64,000 nt of DNA from Lineus longissimus (lineage: Eukaryota; Nemertea; Pilidiophora; Heteronemertea; Lineidae): assembly GCF_910592395.1 (NCBI RefSeq), contig NC_088323.1, forward strand, positions 8,682,001 to 8,746,000, given 5' to 3'. Position numbers and translations under genes: made by a program. A model generated the notes under the pieces. It was not told where the DNA came from. It made no database searches and saw nothing but the letters and a program-made list of their open reading frames with translations. This document shows, piece by piece, positions 33,121 through 44,579 of the stretch. Within the stretch, counting starts at the first letter, position 1, and each line of letters opens with the position of its first letter.

Positions 33121-33735
33121 TCATTTGGCTTGATACACTACTGTGTGTTGGTCTGAAGGGAAAATGTTTGTGTGCAATCGTAACTGTTCCGGACAGTCAG
33201 GCTTCAAATCGATGAGAAGGTAGCCATAGGGTTCCGATGTAGAATCTCTGAATGCTTCTGTAACCGTCTTGGCCATTCCAATCTGCTGTCCTATTCGAGA
33301 AATTTGTAATTTATCCCTGGGATTCTTATACAGTACTAGATATTGCGAATTGAGTGATATATTCCTGAAATATGTACATTTGAGAAAAAGATTCTGAATT
33401 ATCAAGATCACCGTGATACGTTTATGATGGCTTTGTTCGGTAAACAATTTAGATAGCTTGCTATTCGATACCAATTCATCCATCATATCATCGCAAACCA
33501 AAAGTGTGTTCCTGTCTCCAGTCAATCGTTCATGAATTTCATCATTCATTCCTTCAATGAAAGTCACTTTATGTTTCAATTCCTCATAAGCAATTTGCCA
33601 GGCTCCGTAAAACCAGTAAATATCATCGACTTTAGGTTCGAAAAAATCTTCCAGTATCAGTCTTTTTACCCACTGAGTTTTGCCCGAACCAGTTGGTCCA
33701 GACACTAAAATTGTTGCCGGAGTAGTAATTTCCAT
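33121..33735 (-). CDS. FtsK/HerA-type packaging ATPase
   Basis: ATG at 33733-33735; 204 codons, open throughout. Walker A at residues 11-19 (SGPTGSGKTQW); Walker B at ~83-87 (LLVCDDMMDEL); then LSKLFTEQSHHKRITVILII, with Gln in a sensor-like position of IIQNLFLKC and the arginine-rich RNISLNSQYLVLYKN. This is the A32-like genome-packaging ATPase shared by Polintons, virophages and large DNA viruses. It is full length for the small Polinton type. It is divergently placed from the zinc-finger/polymerase gene, so the ~60-320 bases between them should hold a bidirectional promoter. Confidence 0.9.
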   Translation of the reverse strand: MEITTPATILVSGPTGSGKTQWVKRLILEDFFEPKVDDIYWFYGAWQIAYEELKHKVTFIEGMNDEIHERLTGDRNTLLVCDDMMDELVSNSKLSKLFTEQSHHKRITVILIIQNLFLKCTYFRNISLNSQYLVLYKNPRDKLQISRIGQQIGMAKTVTEAFRDSTSEPYGYLLIDLKPDCPEQLRLHTNIFPSDQHTVVYQAK

Positions 33736-33749
33736 GATAATTCCTATAT

Positions 33750-34135
33750 TGCTGCTAGCCTTCCTGTCACAAATTTGCTATAATCATCCCTTCTCTCTTC
33801 AGACTACTTCGATGCATCGATATCGGATTCGCAGTGTCTTCGCGAGGAAAAACGCATCAGACTAAACGAAGGTGAGTGTCTTAATACTTTTATATGAATC
33901 GTATATTGCCAGCACTCCTTTGACACAGCTTATATGTTGTTACACAAATCAAGGATATCGAACCTAATGAAAGTGACTGCATGCCTATCTTATTACTTAC
34001 ATTTATCATGAATAGCCTTCCTATGACAAACTTGCTAATTATCTTTTCTCTCTTTCAGAATTATGAAGCATCATCGAATACGAACTCTCAATGTCTTCGC
34101 GAGGAAAAGCTAGTAATTCAACACGAAAAGGAGAA
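33750..34135 (+). repeat. tandemly duplicated exon-like segment before the polymerase gene
   Basis: The stretch AGCCTTCCTRTSACAAAYTTGCT plus a pyrimidine tract, AG acceptor and coding-like exon occurs twice, ~256 bases apart. The first exon-like piece is 33803-33871, ending with donor GTGAGT. The second starts at 34059 and runs into the zinc-finger frame. Both contain CAATGTCTTCGCGAGGAAAA or a one-base variant (QCLREEK). The intron signals are intact in both. Confidence 0.7.
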
Positions 34136-36237
34136 GGCCGATCAAAAGTTTTAGGAGGAAATATGTAAAGAATTTGCTGAAAACGAATTCGATGCTCGCA
34201 AGACTACAGCGATAGAATGCTCCGAATGCGACCGTCGAATAGATGCTGGGCTTTTTGAAGCGCACGAGAGAGTGGTGCATCGAGAAGGGCACCATCTGTG
34301 CACAAAATGTGGGCGAGTTTTCATCCAAGAACTTGCCTTGAACCAACACGTATGTGATATTCATCACACTCGAATGACCGATAAAGAGAGAGACTATAAA
34401 TGTCCAAAGTGTGACAAAACATTCCGATTGAGATCTACGCTTCAACGCCACGTGGGATACGTCCACACAAAAAGGAACAGGACCATGGAGCACAAGTGCT
34501 CCATTTGCAAGAAGACGTATACGGGAAAGTCGTCCTTGACCCGTCATCAGAGAAATGCTCATGCCTCAAACGAGGGGCAACCTTGTATGATGCCGTGCGA
34601 ACAATGCACAGAAACATTCGCTTCACACTTTCAATTGGAGGTGCACACGCGGAGAGTTCATCACGACCACCTTGCCCGAAAGAAAAGAAGACATGAACTA
34701 GAAACTCTGTTCTAGGCTGATAGTCCTTGGATGAATGAGAATGGTGAGATTGACGAAGAATTGCGCGAGGTTTATTTGAGTAATGCAAATGTGATCTTAA
34801 GCGAGCCTGAGGCAGGTACAATTCAAGACGTGTACAATTTTCCACTTCATCAGGGTTCATTCTCCGAAGACACTTTGCGTTCCCAAATTACCGAGATCTT
34901 CAACGCGTAAACGCTCTCCTTCAAGATCAACATCTCATTCTCATTCATTCTAAGAGATATTGAGGATGGCAGTTACAGGTTCTTTTATGCGCATAACAAT
35001 AACAGCATTTTAAATGTTCCATTCACGATTACTAGCCTTGAGGATATCAACAGATTGATTGAACACATTCAAACTGTCGATATCCTCCATGAGATTATGA
35101 AAGAACAACCCAATTCAAAGTGGGTAGTGTTTCGTGTAGTATGCGCTAGATATGTGGTCACCCACACATCCTTCTCGTTAGGTGCAGGCTTCGAATTACC
35201 CGGCTTTATCAGTGCCAACAAGTATATTATTGGACTTGATAAAGTCAAGGGAAAGCCTTACAACGATAACTTGTGTTTTTCCGGTCGCTAGCCCTTTTTA
35301 GGTCTCGGTTGCAGGACCATAGCTGCATCATTGTTTCAGAGCAGGACGCAAAGGCTCTATGCGTTGAATGGTTGGAGAAGGAAAGGTCGCGTGAGACGAT
35401 TCATTCGTTCACAGGTGTTGATCTGGTGGACATTCCACGATTAGAGGATTTCTTCCAGATCAACATCAACATCTATTCGTCTTTTGTGGATAACAGATCG
35501 GGGGAAAATCATGAGTCAAACGAGGGTGATGCTAGGTGGATTGGGGGAAATGCGTGTTTGGACAGTGATCCAGATGGGGATGAAAAACCAAGCCAAAAAC
35601 AACAACAGACCAGTGTTCTGGTAGTGTTCAGGTCACAGTCACATTATACACAAAATATGAATCTGAACGTGCACGAGAAGCATCTGAGTTTGATAACATA
35701 TCTCAAAAGGTATTCGAAGCGTTTCAAATGTCGAAGTTGCGACAAACTTTTCAAATATGTTAATCCATTGACAACGCACGAACGCACATGTTCCGCCGCT
35801 GCCAAGTTGAAATTTCCTGGCAGATTCAAAACTACCCCGACCACCGTGTTTGACGATCTGGATAACATTGGAATCAAAGTCTGTGATGAGAAACGATTCT
35901 TTCCTTTCTTCATCACGTACGATTTTGAATCTATGCTTATTCCAAACGATCAACAAACAACAGAAGCAGAAAAAAGCTGCATTGGACCGCCACCCATAAC
36001 CCCATAAGTGTTTCAGTATGTTCAAACGTACCCGGTTTCACTGATGAGCGTTGCTTTGTCAATGGACATGTTGACAAACTCGTTGAAGACATGGTGCTCT
36101 ACATGCGCACTATCTCGAAAGCATCTTTTGAGGTTATGGTGACCACTATGGCCTCCGCGTTTGAAGATATTTTCAGTAGAGTTCTTCCAAACACTGATCT
36201 TAGAATTAGTGAGGAAAAACATAATCCTGTTGTTCAT
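34059..36237 (+). pseudogene. DNA polymerase B gene, part 1: zinc fingers, N-domain, exonuclease motif I
   Basis: One frame runs from the exon acceptor at 34058 to 35291 with three stops: TAG at 34152, TAG at 34713 and TAA at 34908. Five C2H2 fingers occupy 34206-34680 (first Cys pair CSEC, then CTKC, CPKC, CSIC, CEQC). The N-domain of Polinton polymerases follows (VYNFPLHQG, ILRDIEDGSYRFFYAHNNNS, THTSFSLGAGFELPG). A one-base loss in a T run at ~35276-35281 shifts the frame; it continues from 35281 as FFRSLALF to 36007. This part has a sixth finger (CRSCDKLFKY...HERTC) and the exonuclease motif FITYDFESML, whose Asp and Glu are present. The gene is then cut by a LINE. Confidence 0.85.
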
Positions 36238-38594
36238 TTAATTTAATTTAATATAAGTTTATTGAGCACCAATATACAAGAGTACAGAACATAAACAATA
36301 GAAATACATGTACAAACAAACGAAGGAACACAGTGATGGCACTCAATAGGGACTTCCAGAGGGATCATATACCCATAATAGGGGTCCCCTAAAAATTAAT
36401 ACATATAATGATAAAAATCAATCAATATTGGACTTTAAAAAAAAAGGCACAGAGAGATTTAAAATCTACAGTTAGCACATCTGCAGCGCCCAACCCATGT
36501 GCACGCATTGTCCGGGTCAAAGCGCCCCGTCAACAGCTCATTGTAGTAAACACCGACAGAGCGCCTGAACACATTAAGACTCGCCGCACAACGGGGGCGC
36601 ATGGGCAGGGCGTTCCAGCTGTAAGTGACACGATTAAAAAAAGACCGGCAAAACTTTCCGTCCTAAATGAACTGCGGCTGCGAATAAAAAGAGGGTCCCC
36701 TCTCCTTTCTCTAAAAAGTAAATAATTGGTTGTGTCAAAATCAACCATACCGGGAAAACATTTGAATAAAAATGACAAATCTGACATTTCTCGCCTGTGT
36801 GAGAGTGGCGCTATGTTGAGGGCTAAAAGCCTGTCCTTATAGCTCAGTTGGTCGCCGAGCATGTGCCTAGTTGCCCGCCGTTGAACACGCTCAATTTTAG
36901 TCAAGTTGTCTTTTGTGAGGGGATCCCACCAGGACACAGTATTATATTCGAGTTTAGACCTGACTAGAGACTCGAAAAGAGGACGCATTAACCTAGGATT
37001 ATTTCTCTTATCGAAGACCCGCCTCACCGTAGCCCAAGTCTGGTTGGCTTTCTTAACAATAGCAATAATGTTAGAAGAGAAAGTCAGGTCGCTGCTCACA
37101 ACAACACCAAGGTCCCTGACCTCGTTCACCTTTGCCAAAACTTTGCCATCGATGTTGTAATAGTAGACACGGGGATTAACCCTTCTGGTAAACTCACTAC
37201 TTGACACTTGGGGGCATTTAAGGTCATTCCCCACTTCTTACACCAAATGGCTACCTTCTCAATATCGTCTTGGATAAACAAACGGTCATGAACCGATTTT
37301 ATTACTCTATACAACTTTGAATCATCTGCAAAAAGTGACATCTTGGTATCAATATTCACGACTTCAGGCAAATAATTAACACACAATAAAAACAACAGTG
37401 GCCCAAGAATGGAACCCTGTGGGACACCAGAAGATACACTCTTGATAGAGGAGAAAACACAATGCAAAGCAACCCTTTGTTTTCTACCGGTAAGATAACC
37501 AGAAAACCACCTCAACAGTCTGCCATTGATACCGAAGCTCTGTAGCTTATGGATAAGTAAAAGATGCGGTACTTTATCAAAAGCTTTACTAAAGTCAAGA
37601 TATACTGCATCAACCTGGTCCCCTTTATCCAGTTTCTCACCAATATCATGTAAATATTGCACCAACTGGGTGCTGGTGGAACGTTTGGCCCGGAAACTGT
37701 GATGACAATCATGTAATCTAGGCTGAACAACATTAAGGAGTTTGGTATGAATTAGCCTTTCCATGACCTTAGAAATAACACACAATAAAGAAATTGGACG
37801 ATAATTTTCAACCTTTCCCTTATCATCCTTTTTGAACACCGGTGTAACATTGGCCAGTTTCCAAATGTCTGGCAGTTCGATGTTAGCATTGTAACAACTA
37901 CGAGACCTAGTTCTAAGTTTATTTCTGAGCGTCCTAAACTTGGCCCAAGAACCCTCGCGTCCGTCTCTTCTAGCCTTGCGGAGCGAAGTCTTAACTTTGT
38001 TTGACAGGTGTTTTAACTCGCCCGTAATCCAATTTGGCCTAGACCTACTTTTTACTAAGCGTTTCGGTACAAAAATTCCAATACCCCGCTCAATAACCGC
38101 AATCCAATCCTGCCAAACCTGCTGCACGCTGCGGCCATCATTACGGCCACTAAAGTCTGAGCCTTGACCAAGCTCATTACAATAGAAATTACTCAAACCA
38201 TTATAATCCGCACGGGTCCAGTCTAAGACAGACCTAGGCCCCTGATTTGACCTACACACATCCGTACCCAACGTAAACACGACCGGATAGTGATCAGAGC
38301 AAAAGGCATCTGGCCAAACCTCCAAAGCACTGATTAGTTCCGGCCTATTTGACAAAACAAGGTCAAGCACGTTTCCTGCTCTATGCGTTGACTCAAAAAC
38401 TAACTGCCACAGGGAAAATCTAACAAAAGGTCACAGAAACCCTGGGCTGCATCGTTTACCGACTGACAGGCAGCAATAGACCTATCAATAGTCGGAAAAT
38501 TAAAATCACCCATTACACATACATCAGAAAACTCACTGGCACAATTATCGAGAACAGATTTAAAACGAATGTTAAAATGCATGAGATCGCCATG
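36238..38594 (-). mobile_element. 5'-truncated non-LTR retrotransposon (CR1/Jockey-like LINE)
   Basis: Inserted antisense in the polymerase gene. Reading leftwards: endonuclease end (VCVMGDFNFP at ~38500, then MLDLVLSNRPEL), and a reverse transcriptase with PVFKKDDKGKVENYRPISLL, AVYLDFSKAFDKVPH, SSGVPQGSILGPLLFLL and the catalytic SLFADDSK. The thumb follows in a second frame (37234-36530) after a frameshift near 37,200, with NEVRDLGVVVSSDLTFSSNI. The 3' end is an (ATTTAA)n tail at 36238-36253. The 5' end is lost inside the endonuclease. Two main frames are long and open, so the insertion is younger than most Polinton damage. Confidence 0.88.
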
Positions 38595-40735
38595 CACAAA
38601 GCTCTACGGTAGATTGCGCGGGTATTGTTTTCAGATTCCAGTGTTGGGATTCAACAGTGCCAAGTACGACTTGAATCTAGTCAAAAAATAGTCTGCGTAG
38701 GTACTTGAATAACAACCTCGATGACGAGAACGATGAGTTGCGCGTTTTAAAAAAAGGAAATGCGTACTCGAGCATCTCGACCTTTCATTTGAAGTTCTTG
38801 GACATCTCTGATTTTCTCGCAGCTGGCTGCAGCTATGATGCCTTTCTCAAAGCATACGATTGTTCAAAGAAGCAAGGTTTCTTCCCATACGAATGGTTTG
38901 ACTGCATTGCCAAATTAGACTTTGCGGAATTACCAGACTGTAAAGCATTATTTTCCTCTCTGAAGAATCACAATGTGCTCGAGGAGGAGTATGATGTCTG
39001 CAGTCGCCTGATAGCGCAGGGTATCACACAACCCGAAGCATTGAAACGCATGAACATCAAGGAGGTTCCACGGACCGGAGACGAGAACTACACGTACCTT
39101 AAAGATTTGTGGCACTCAGAGAGCATGACGTCGTTTGAAGATTATCTGAAGTGGTATAACAATCTGGATGTTAAACCATTTGTGGAGGCTGCCTCCAAGA
39201 TGCGTTCTTTCTATGAGGACAAGGGCGTTGATGTCTTCAAGCAGGCTATTTCTGTTCCCGGTATTGCACGACAGTTGATTTTCAAGAGTGTAAAAAAACC
39301 AACACATTTTAGCCTGATTGATGACAATAATGCCGATCTCCATCATCAAATAAAAGACAATATCGTTGGAGTAGAGGGCCTTCAATTATCTTCACGCGAT
39401 ATCATGAAGTGGGTAAAACATTCATTCGAGGTAAGGATAAACCTGTGAGAACATTGTCGGTTATGACGCGAATGCACTCTATCTGTGGAGTTTTACTCAA
39501 GACATGCCCACAGGCCCATTCATACGCAGGCGTCTTGAAAATGATTTCAAGCCAGAGAAACGTGATAGATATCTTGCCGCCTTCCGTTGGTTGGACTATC
39601 TCTCCGCGACTAGAAGTAATGTTCAAATACAACACGGAATGAACGGCAAGGAAGTATACATTGGTCCTTATCCCGTTGACGGCTACTGCACCAAAACCAA
39701 AACGGTTTTCCAATATGATAGTTGTTATTTCCATGGGCATAGATGTCACATGACCGAGAATCAATTCAGAAATGGTGATGAGAAAGCCATTGAGGCCATG
39801 GAGGATAAACGGATCCGTTCTCAAATCCGAGATGATTTCATTCTATCCAAGGGTTATAACCTGGAGATCATGAGAGAATGCAAGTTTCTAGATATGGCAG
39901 CGAAAAATTCCAAGATGAAAGAATTCCTTGAGCGTTTCAGAAAACCTTGCGATGATATTCGTTCCATGACAAAATATGATGTGATCAAACATGTTCGTTC
40001 GGGCGCGATCTTTGGTATGGTGGAGTGTGACATTCACGTTCCTGATGCGTTGAAAGAAAAATTTTCAGGGATGACACCCATATTCAAAAACATCGACATT
40101 TTCTATGACGATATAGGACCACACATGCAACGTCATGTTGACGATAGCAACATATCCAAAAAACCGCGTCGATCCCTCATAGGAAGTTTTTCGGGGGAAA
40201 AAATACTATTAGCTACACCCCTTCTAGTGTGGTATCTTGAACACGGTCTAGAAGTAACGCACGTGTACGAAGTGGTCGAGTACGACCGAGAGGCATGCTT
40301 CAACACGATGAAGTTAGTGACGCAAGACGTCAAGGCGACAAGGATCCTGCCTATTCAATTCATGCTGACACCATGAAATTGATAGGCAACTCGGCATACG
40401 GATCCATGATAATGGACAAGCAAAAACATAAGGAAACCATCTATGTGAACGATATGCACAAGGCACATTTGAAAATCAACCATAAACGCTTCAGAAAACT
40501 TACTGAATTAAAATAAGTCAAAGAATCAACACAGCCACCAGCGGAGGCCGCAGCAACAGTAGAAGCACCAGCAACACCATCAGCACCAGGAGCACCAGCA
40601 GCAGCAGCAGAGGAAGATGGGACTAGACCAAACACCGATGAAGATGTGCTGTGGGAGATTGACATGGCAAAACGACAAATATCCATGGATCTACCCATTC
40701 AGATAGGATTCTTTATCCTGCAATACGCGAAACTG
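38595..40735 (+). pseudogene. DNA polymerase B gene, part 2: exonuclease motif II to palm motif B
   Basis: Immediately right of the LINE the frame reads KLYGRLRGYC and VLGFNSAKYDLNLV, the second exonuclease motif. A shift at the A run ~38684 leads into 38705-39448 (FLDISDFLAAGCSYDAFLKA, FFPYEWFDCI, LKWYNNLDVKPF, VDVFKQAISVPG). Two shifts at ~39410 and ~39460 surround the palm motif A equivalent GYDANALYLW. The frame 39504-40376 follows, and after a shift near 40330 motif B is seen: KLIGNSAYGSM. TAA at 40514-40516 breaks the frame, which then stays open through an unusual Pro/Ala-rich stretch to the DIRS insertion. Catalytic residues seen are in place, but at least five lesions kill the gene. 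Confidence 0.85.
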
Positions 40736-40778
40736 CCCATTTCCTTACAAGAAATTGCCATTTTGTTAGTTCATACTT

Positions 40779-40935
40779 ACCTATGGAACACTTTTGCATG
40801 TTACTCCATTTTGGGCTCAAACACAAGAGTATCCCTTTAATTTTATAAAGGGAGAACTGAGTTAACATCTCGGCCGCCAGGCGGCGCCCTGACCAATCCC
40901 GCGAGATCGCGCCGATCTCATGCCGCCATATTCAG
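40779..40935. repeat. DIRS inverted terminal repeat, left (3' end of element)
   Basis: Matches 47284-47428 inverted at ~95%: TTACCTATGGAACACTTTTG, a GGGAGAACTGAGTTAAC segment and the GC-rich GGCCGCCAGGCGGCGCCC. Confidence 0.93.
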
Positions 40936-40996
40936 CCTTACTCTTGAGGGTTAACAAAGAGTATGTCCCGTTTGTGCGGACGGCGGGAGGGCCGTG

Positions 40997-41091
40997 TTCC
41001 ATAGGTAAGTATGAACTAACAAAATGGCCATTTCTTGTAAGGAAATGGGCATTTTGTGTCATTCAAACTTACCTATGGAACACTTTTGCAT
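40997..41091. repeat. DIRS internal complementary region
   Basis: The left arm (40997-41049) is the reverse complement of 40736-40788; the right arm (41050-41091) is the reverse complement of ~47419-47460. In DIRS-1 such a region templates joining of the two ends into a circle. It lies beside the 3' terminal repeat, as in the family. Confidence 0.93.
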
Positions 41092-41519
41092 CGAATCCCA
41101 GCAACCTATTGGAGGTGGGAAACGAGGACTTACCTAAGGCTGAGCTGTTGTTCCATCAAGGAGGCACCACCGGCATAGTAGCTAAGGAGGACCGCCAGGG
41201 GAAAGAAATGGGGAGAACCAGGGGACCGGTATTTTGATCTCGGTATTACAATTGTATTTATAGAGAGTAATAGACCCATTCTCCGGAAAGCGCTAGATTG
41301 CATAATAAAAACCATCTTGTTCCGGCAACAGAGCTTAGAGCAAGTAAGGCATGTTCAAGGGTGTAGAATGAGTTATTGCTAAACAACAATAAGGAATTGC
41401 GTCCTTTCAAGTCTACTAGGGGTTGCCTGGCTTGTTGAAGATAGGGCATATCAAAAATGGCGCAAGATGCGCGTTTGACTCTTCAATCGGGCTCCCCCCC
41501 TCTTTTGATCTAGACAGGA

Positions 41520-42640
41520 TCAAACAACATGCCCTGCAGACACAATCGGGCCGATTGCGTGCATGCCATCTACGAGGGAAGAAACGTCTCGTAGGTAGAA
41601 ACGAGAGAATGTGGAGTGATTACTCCAACATGCAGCGGAAACGACTTCTTGAAGAGCAACTCCTCGGTAGTTAGCCCAGGAGGTGGCTAGTGCTCTAACT
41701 TCGTGCGCTGAGATGTTAGCTAGCGCACGAAGATCAGAGGAAGTCTTCAAGGTGTTGTAGGACAGACGAATAGTCTCCACAATCCATCTTGAAATAGTGG
41801 CGGCCGCTATCTCTCGTTTATTTCCCTCCTTATAGGACAAAAAGAAACGCTCTCTCCCCTGGCGGATACCGGGAGGTTTTGTCCTATTTATGTAGAACTT
41901 TAGGGCCCTGACGGGACATAAAGTTCTGTCAGAAAGATCATAAGAGATCGTTCTTGACAGAGAGGGAATAGTAACCGGGGCCGAGAGGCGGCCGGTCCCT
42001 GGTTCTTCGCCAGAAAGCCTGGTATGAAAGCCAGGATAACCTCCCCTCCCTCTCTAAAAGCCAGCTTCTTAAAAGAAAGTGCATGGAGCTCTGATCTCCG
42101 TTGGGCGGTAGCCAAGGCTACTAGAAAGACCGTTTTGAGTGTCAGATATTTCATGGATGAAATAGACATGGGTTCAAAAGGATGCCTCATGAGCATCTTA
42201 AGGACAACAGAAAGATCCCATTTAGGGGTGTTGTGAACCGATCTAGGACGCTCTAATAACATTCCTCTGAAAAGAGGGGTTATTTGGTCCCCCCAACGAA
42301 GATCCCAGGTGCTTAAAACACGGAGGGTAGAAGCGATGGTGGACTTGTACCCTTTTATAGCCGTGACAGATAGTTGTCTTTCCGTGAATAATTCAATAAA
42401 GAAATCAACTAATCTGTATATAGAGGGAGAGATCGGATTAACTCTATTCTCCCTGCACCAGGAAGTGAAGGTAGACCACTTTCCTTGATACAAATCAAGG
42501 GTTGACCCCCTTTGACGTGCGGACATGCGTTTGACAGCGATGTCAGGAAAGTCTCTCTGGTGGAGATGCAACTGGACAAGTTCCAGGCGTGAAACTTGAA
42601 AAATCCAGGGTTCTGGTGGTAGCATCTCCCCAGGGGGTGC
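41520..42640 (-). pseudogene. DIRS tyrosine recombinase (YR)
   Basis: Core-binding part: MSARQRGSTLDLYQGKWSTF, then AIKGYKSTIASTLRVL. Catalytic part: VFLVALATAQRRSELHAL with the first catalytic Arg in RRSE. After a frameshift near 41,905, the frame 41520-41840 supplies ISRWIVETIRLSY, the H-x-x-R box AHEVRALATSWA, and STFSRFYLRDV with the candidate nucleophile Tyr. The reading overlaps the end of the RNase H frame in another phase, as is usual in DIRS. It would recombine the circular DNA into the genome. One frameshift separates the catalytic halves. Confidence 0.85.
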
Positions 42641-43719
42641 CACAGGAGGTGCTTCCAAGTAGGAAGACTCCTGGGGTGATCTATCAGGAGCTCCAGCAAG
42701 GCTGGGAACCAGGCCTGATTTGGCCAGCAAGGTGCGATGAGAGTTATTCTCACCGGATGGCTGGTCAAGATCTTGTTCAGGACTGGTTGGATGAGCGGGA
42801 GGGGTGGAAACGCATATGCGTTCAGCCCGACCCAAGAGGCTGTAAGGCTGTCGACTTCCAGGGCCTCTTCGTCCGGAAGTGGAGAGTAATAGATGGGAAG
42901 GCGATTGTTCAGCCTGGTGGCGAACAGATCTACCTTCGGAGATTGCCAAAGGCGACAAAGGTCGTCTACAATCTCCTGATGGAGTGTCCACTCTGTCTGG
43001 ACTAGTTTGTCCTGACGGGACAGGGCGTCGGCAAGGATGTTGCCTTTGCCCGGTATGTGTCTGCCACATATCGATACTCCAAGGTCGGCACTAAGATGGT
43101 AAAGTTCCCAAGTTAGCTGGCAAAGAATGCCGGACTTTGTGCTTCCCTGTCTCCTGACATATGCTACAACTGTAGAATTGTCGGAGAACAGGGTTACTCT
43201 CCGATTCTTCAGGTGAAGGGAAAGAGCCCTCACGGCAAGAAGGACAGCCTTCATTTCCAATATATTTATTGAAAGATTGGCCTGCTCTCTTGTCCATAGA
43301 CCCCTTATGAACCTGTCCCCGTTGTTCAGATGTGCTCCCCACCCTAGTAGAGAAGCATCTGTGAACAGGGACACTTCTGGGGGCGGTGGAGAAAGATCTA
43401 CACCGCTTTGGAGACGAGTCTCCGACTCCCAGAAGTTCCAGACGTTCTTGAGTAGGTATTGAGGTATCAATACCAACTTGTCTAATGGGTCCCTGTGGGG
43501 TTTCCATAGAGACATCAGAAACATCTGGATGGGACGCATATATAGACGGCCGACAGGGATTTGGTCTACTGCCGAATTCAGAAGGGCTAAAAGGCTTAAG
43601 CATTGCCTTGCGGGAGCTTGAGTCCTTCCTCTGAATTCTGCGACAAGATGAATAATTTTCTTTACCCTGTCTGGGGGGGGGGGGGGGGCAGCATTTTCCA
43701 TACGGCCGTAAGGAACCAA
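42590..43719 (-). CDS. DIRS RNase H and linker domain
   Basis: From the poly-C tract leftwards: PDRVKKIIHLVAEFRG, then the RNase H fold with SLFTDASLLGWGAHLN (first Asp), NINILEMKAVLLA-type Glu motif (INILEMKAVLLAVRAL), LFSDNSTVVAYV (Asp) and HIPGKGNILADALSR (last Asp). The region after it, to ~42600, is the linker before the recombinase (FPPLPLIQPVLNKI). It is translated as one chain with the reverse transcriptase in relatives; here a homopolymer separates the two frames. Confidence 0.85.
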
Positions 43720-44579
43720 ACTCCAACGTTAACGAAGTCTTGGGATGGCGCGAATTCTGACTTTGTTTCGTTGATAATCCAACCTGCAGAGACTACTTTT
43801 TGCTTTAGAACATGAAGTTGTTGTAGTAGTAGTTTCCGCGATTTGCAACGGAGCAGCCAATCGTCTAGGTAGTGATGGAGCTTGAACCCCATCACGTGAA
43901 AGGGGGGGACGAAGGCTGTGACTACCATTGTAAAAATTAGGGGTGCCGATGCCAGACCGAACGGCAGGGCCCTGAATTGATACGTCTTTCCTTCGTAGTG
44001 GAAACGAAGGAAGTGTTGGTAGTCTGGATGGATCGGTACATGTAAGTACGCATCCGCTAGATCCATCGATACCGCCCAATCGTTGGGCTGTATCGCCGTT
44101 GCGATAGACCTGGTGGTTTCCATCTTGAAATGAGGAACATTCAAGAAGGTGTTTAACCTGGAAAGGTCTATGATCAGCCTCCGTGTCCCTGCTTTCTTGG
44201 GAACAAAGAAAATGTGGCTGTAAAAGCCGGGGGAACAAGGGTTTTGAAGGACCTGGATAGCTTGCTTCTCCAGTAATGTCACGACCTCTGCTTGGAGGGC
44301 AGAGGCCTTGACTGGGTCCTTCGGTGGCTAAACTGGGGTTGGATAGATGGTAGTCGGGGGAGTACTGGTGAAATCTAGTTTCACTCCGTACCTCAACATG
44401 TTTGGGACTGGGGACCCCTTTGGGCACCAATCGTCCCAAACGTCTGCAAATGTTTGCAGACGGCCCCCGACTACAGGAGTCGGCTCCTTTTTGCGTCCGG
44501 GAGGAGAAAGGAGGGGGGAGTCACTTCTTCCGGCCTGCACCCCTTGGACGAAAGGAGTGCCTGGTCGGACCGGATCCAC
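43662..44579 (-). pseudogene. DIRS reverse transcriptase
   Basis: N-terminal lead (GGRLQTFADVW at ~44450) stops at 44328. The main frame 43662-44282 has IFFVPKKAGTRRLIIDLSRL, WAVSMDLADAYLHVPIHP (first Asp), FRALPFGLASAPLIFT and the catalytic LHHYLDDWLL. It ends at the run of ~17-18 C (43674-43690), where the RNase H frame starts. The frame breaks at ~44310 and in the C run may be true slippage lesions or consensus errors. Confidence 0.87.

Noticed and set aside
42409-43069. Two overlapping long frames both taken as genes
   Set aside because: Only the RNase H frame is real above ~42,640 and only the recombinase frame below ~42,600; the other halves are shadows.
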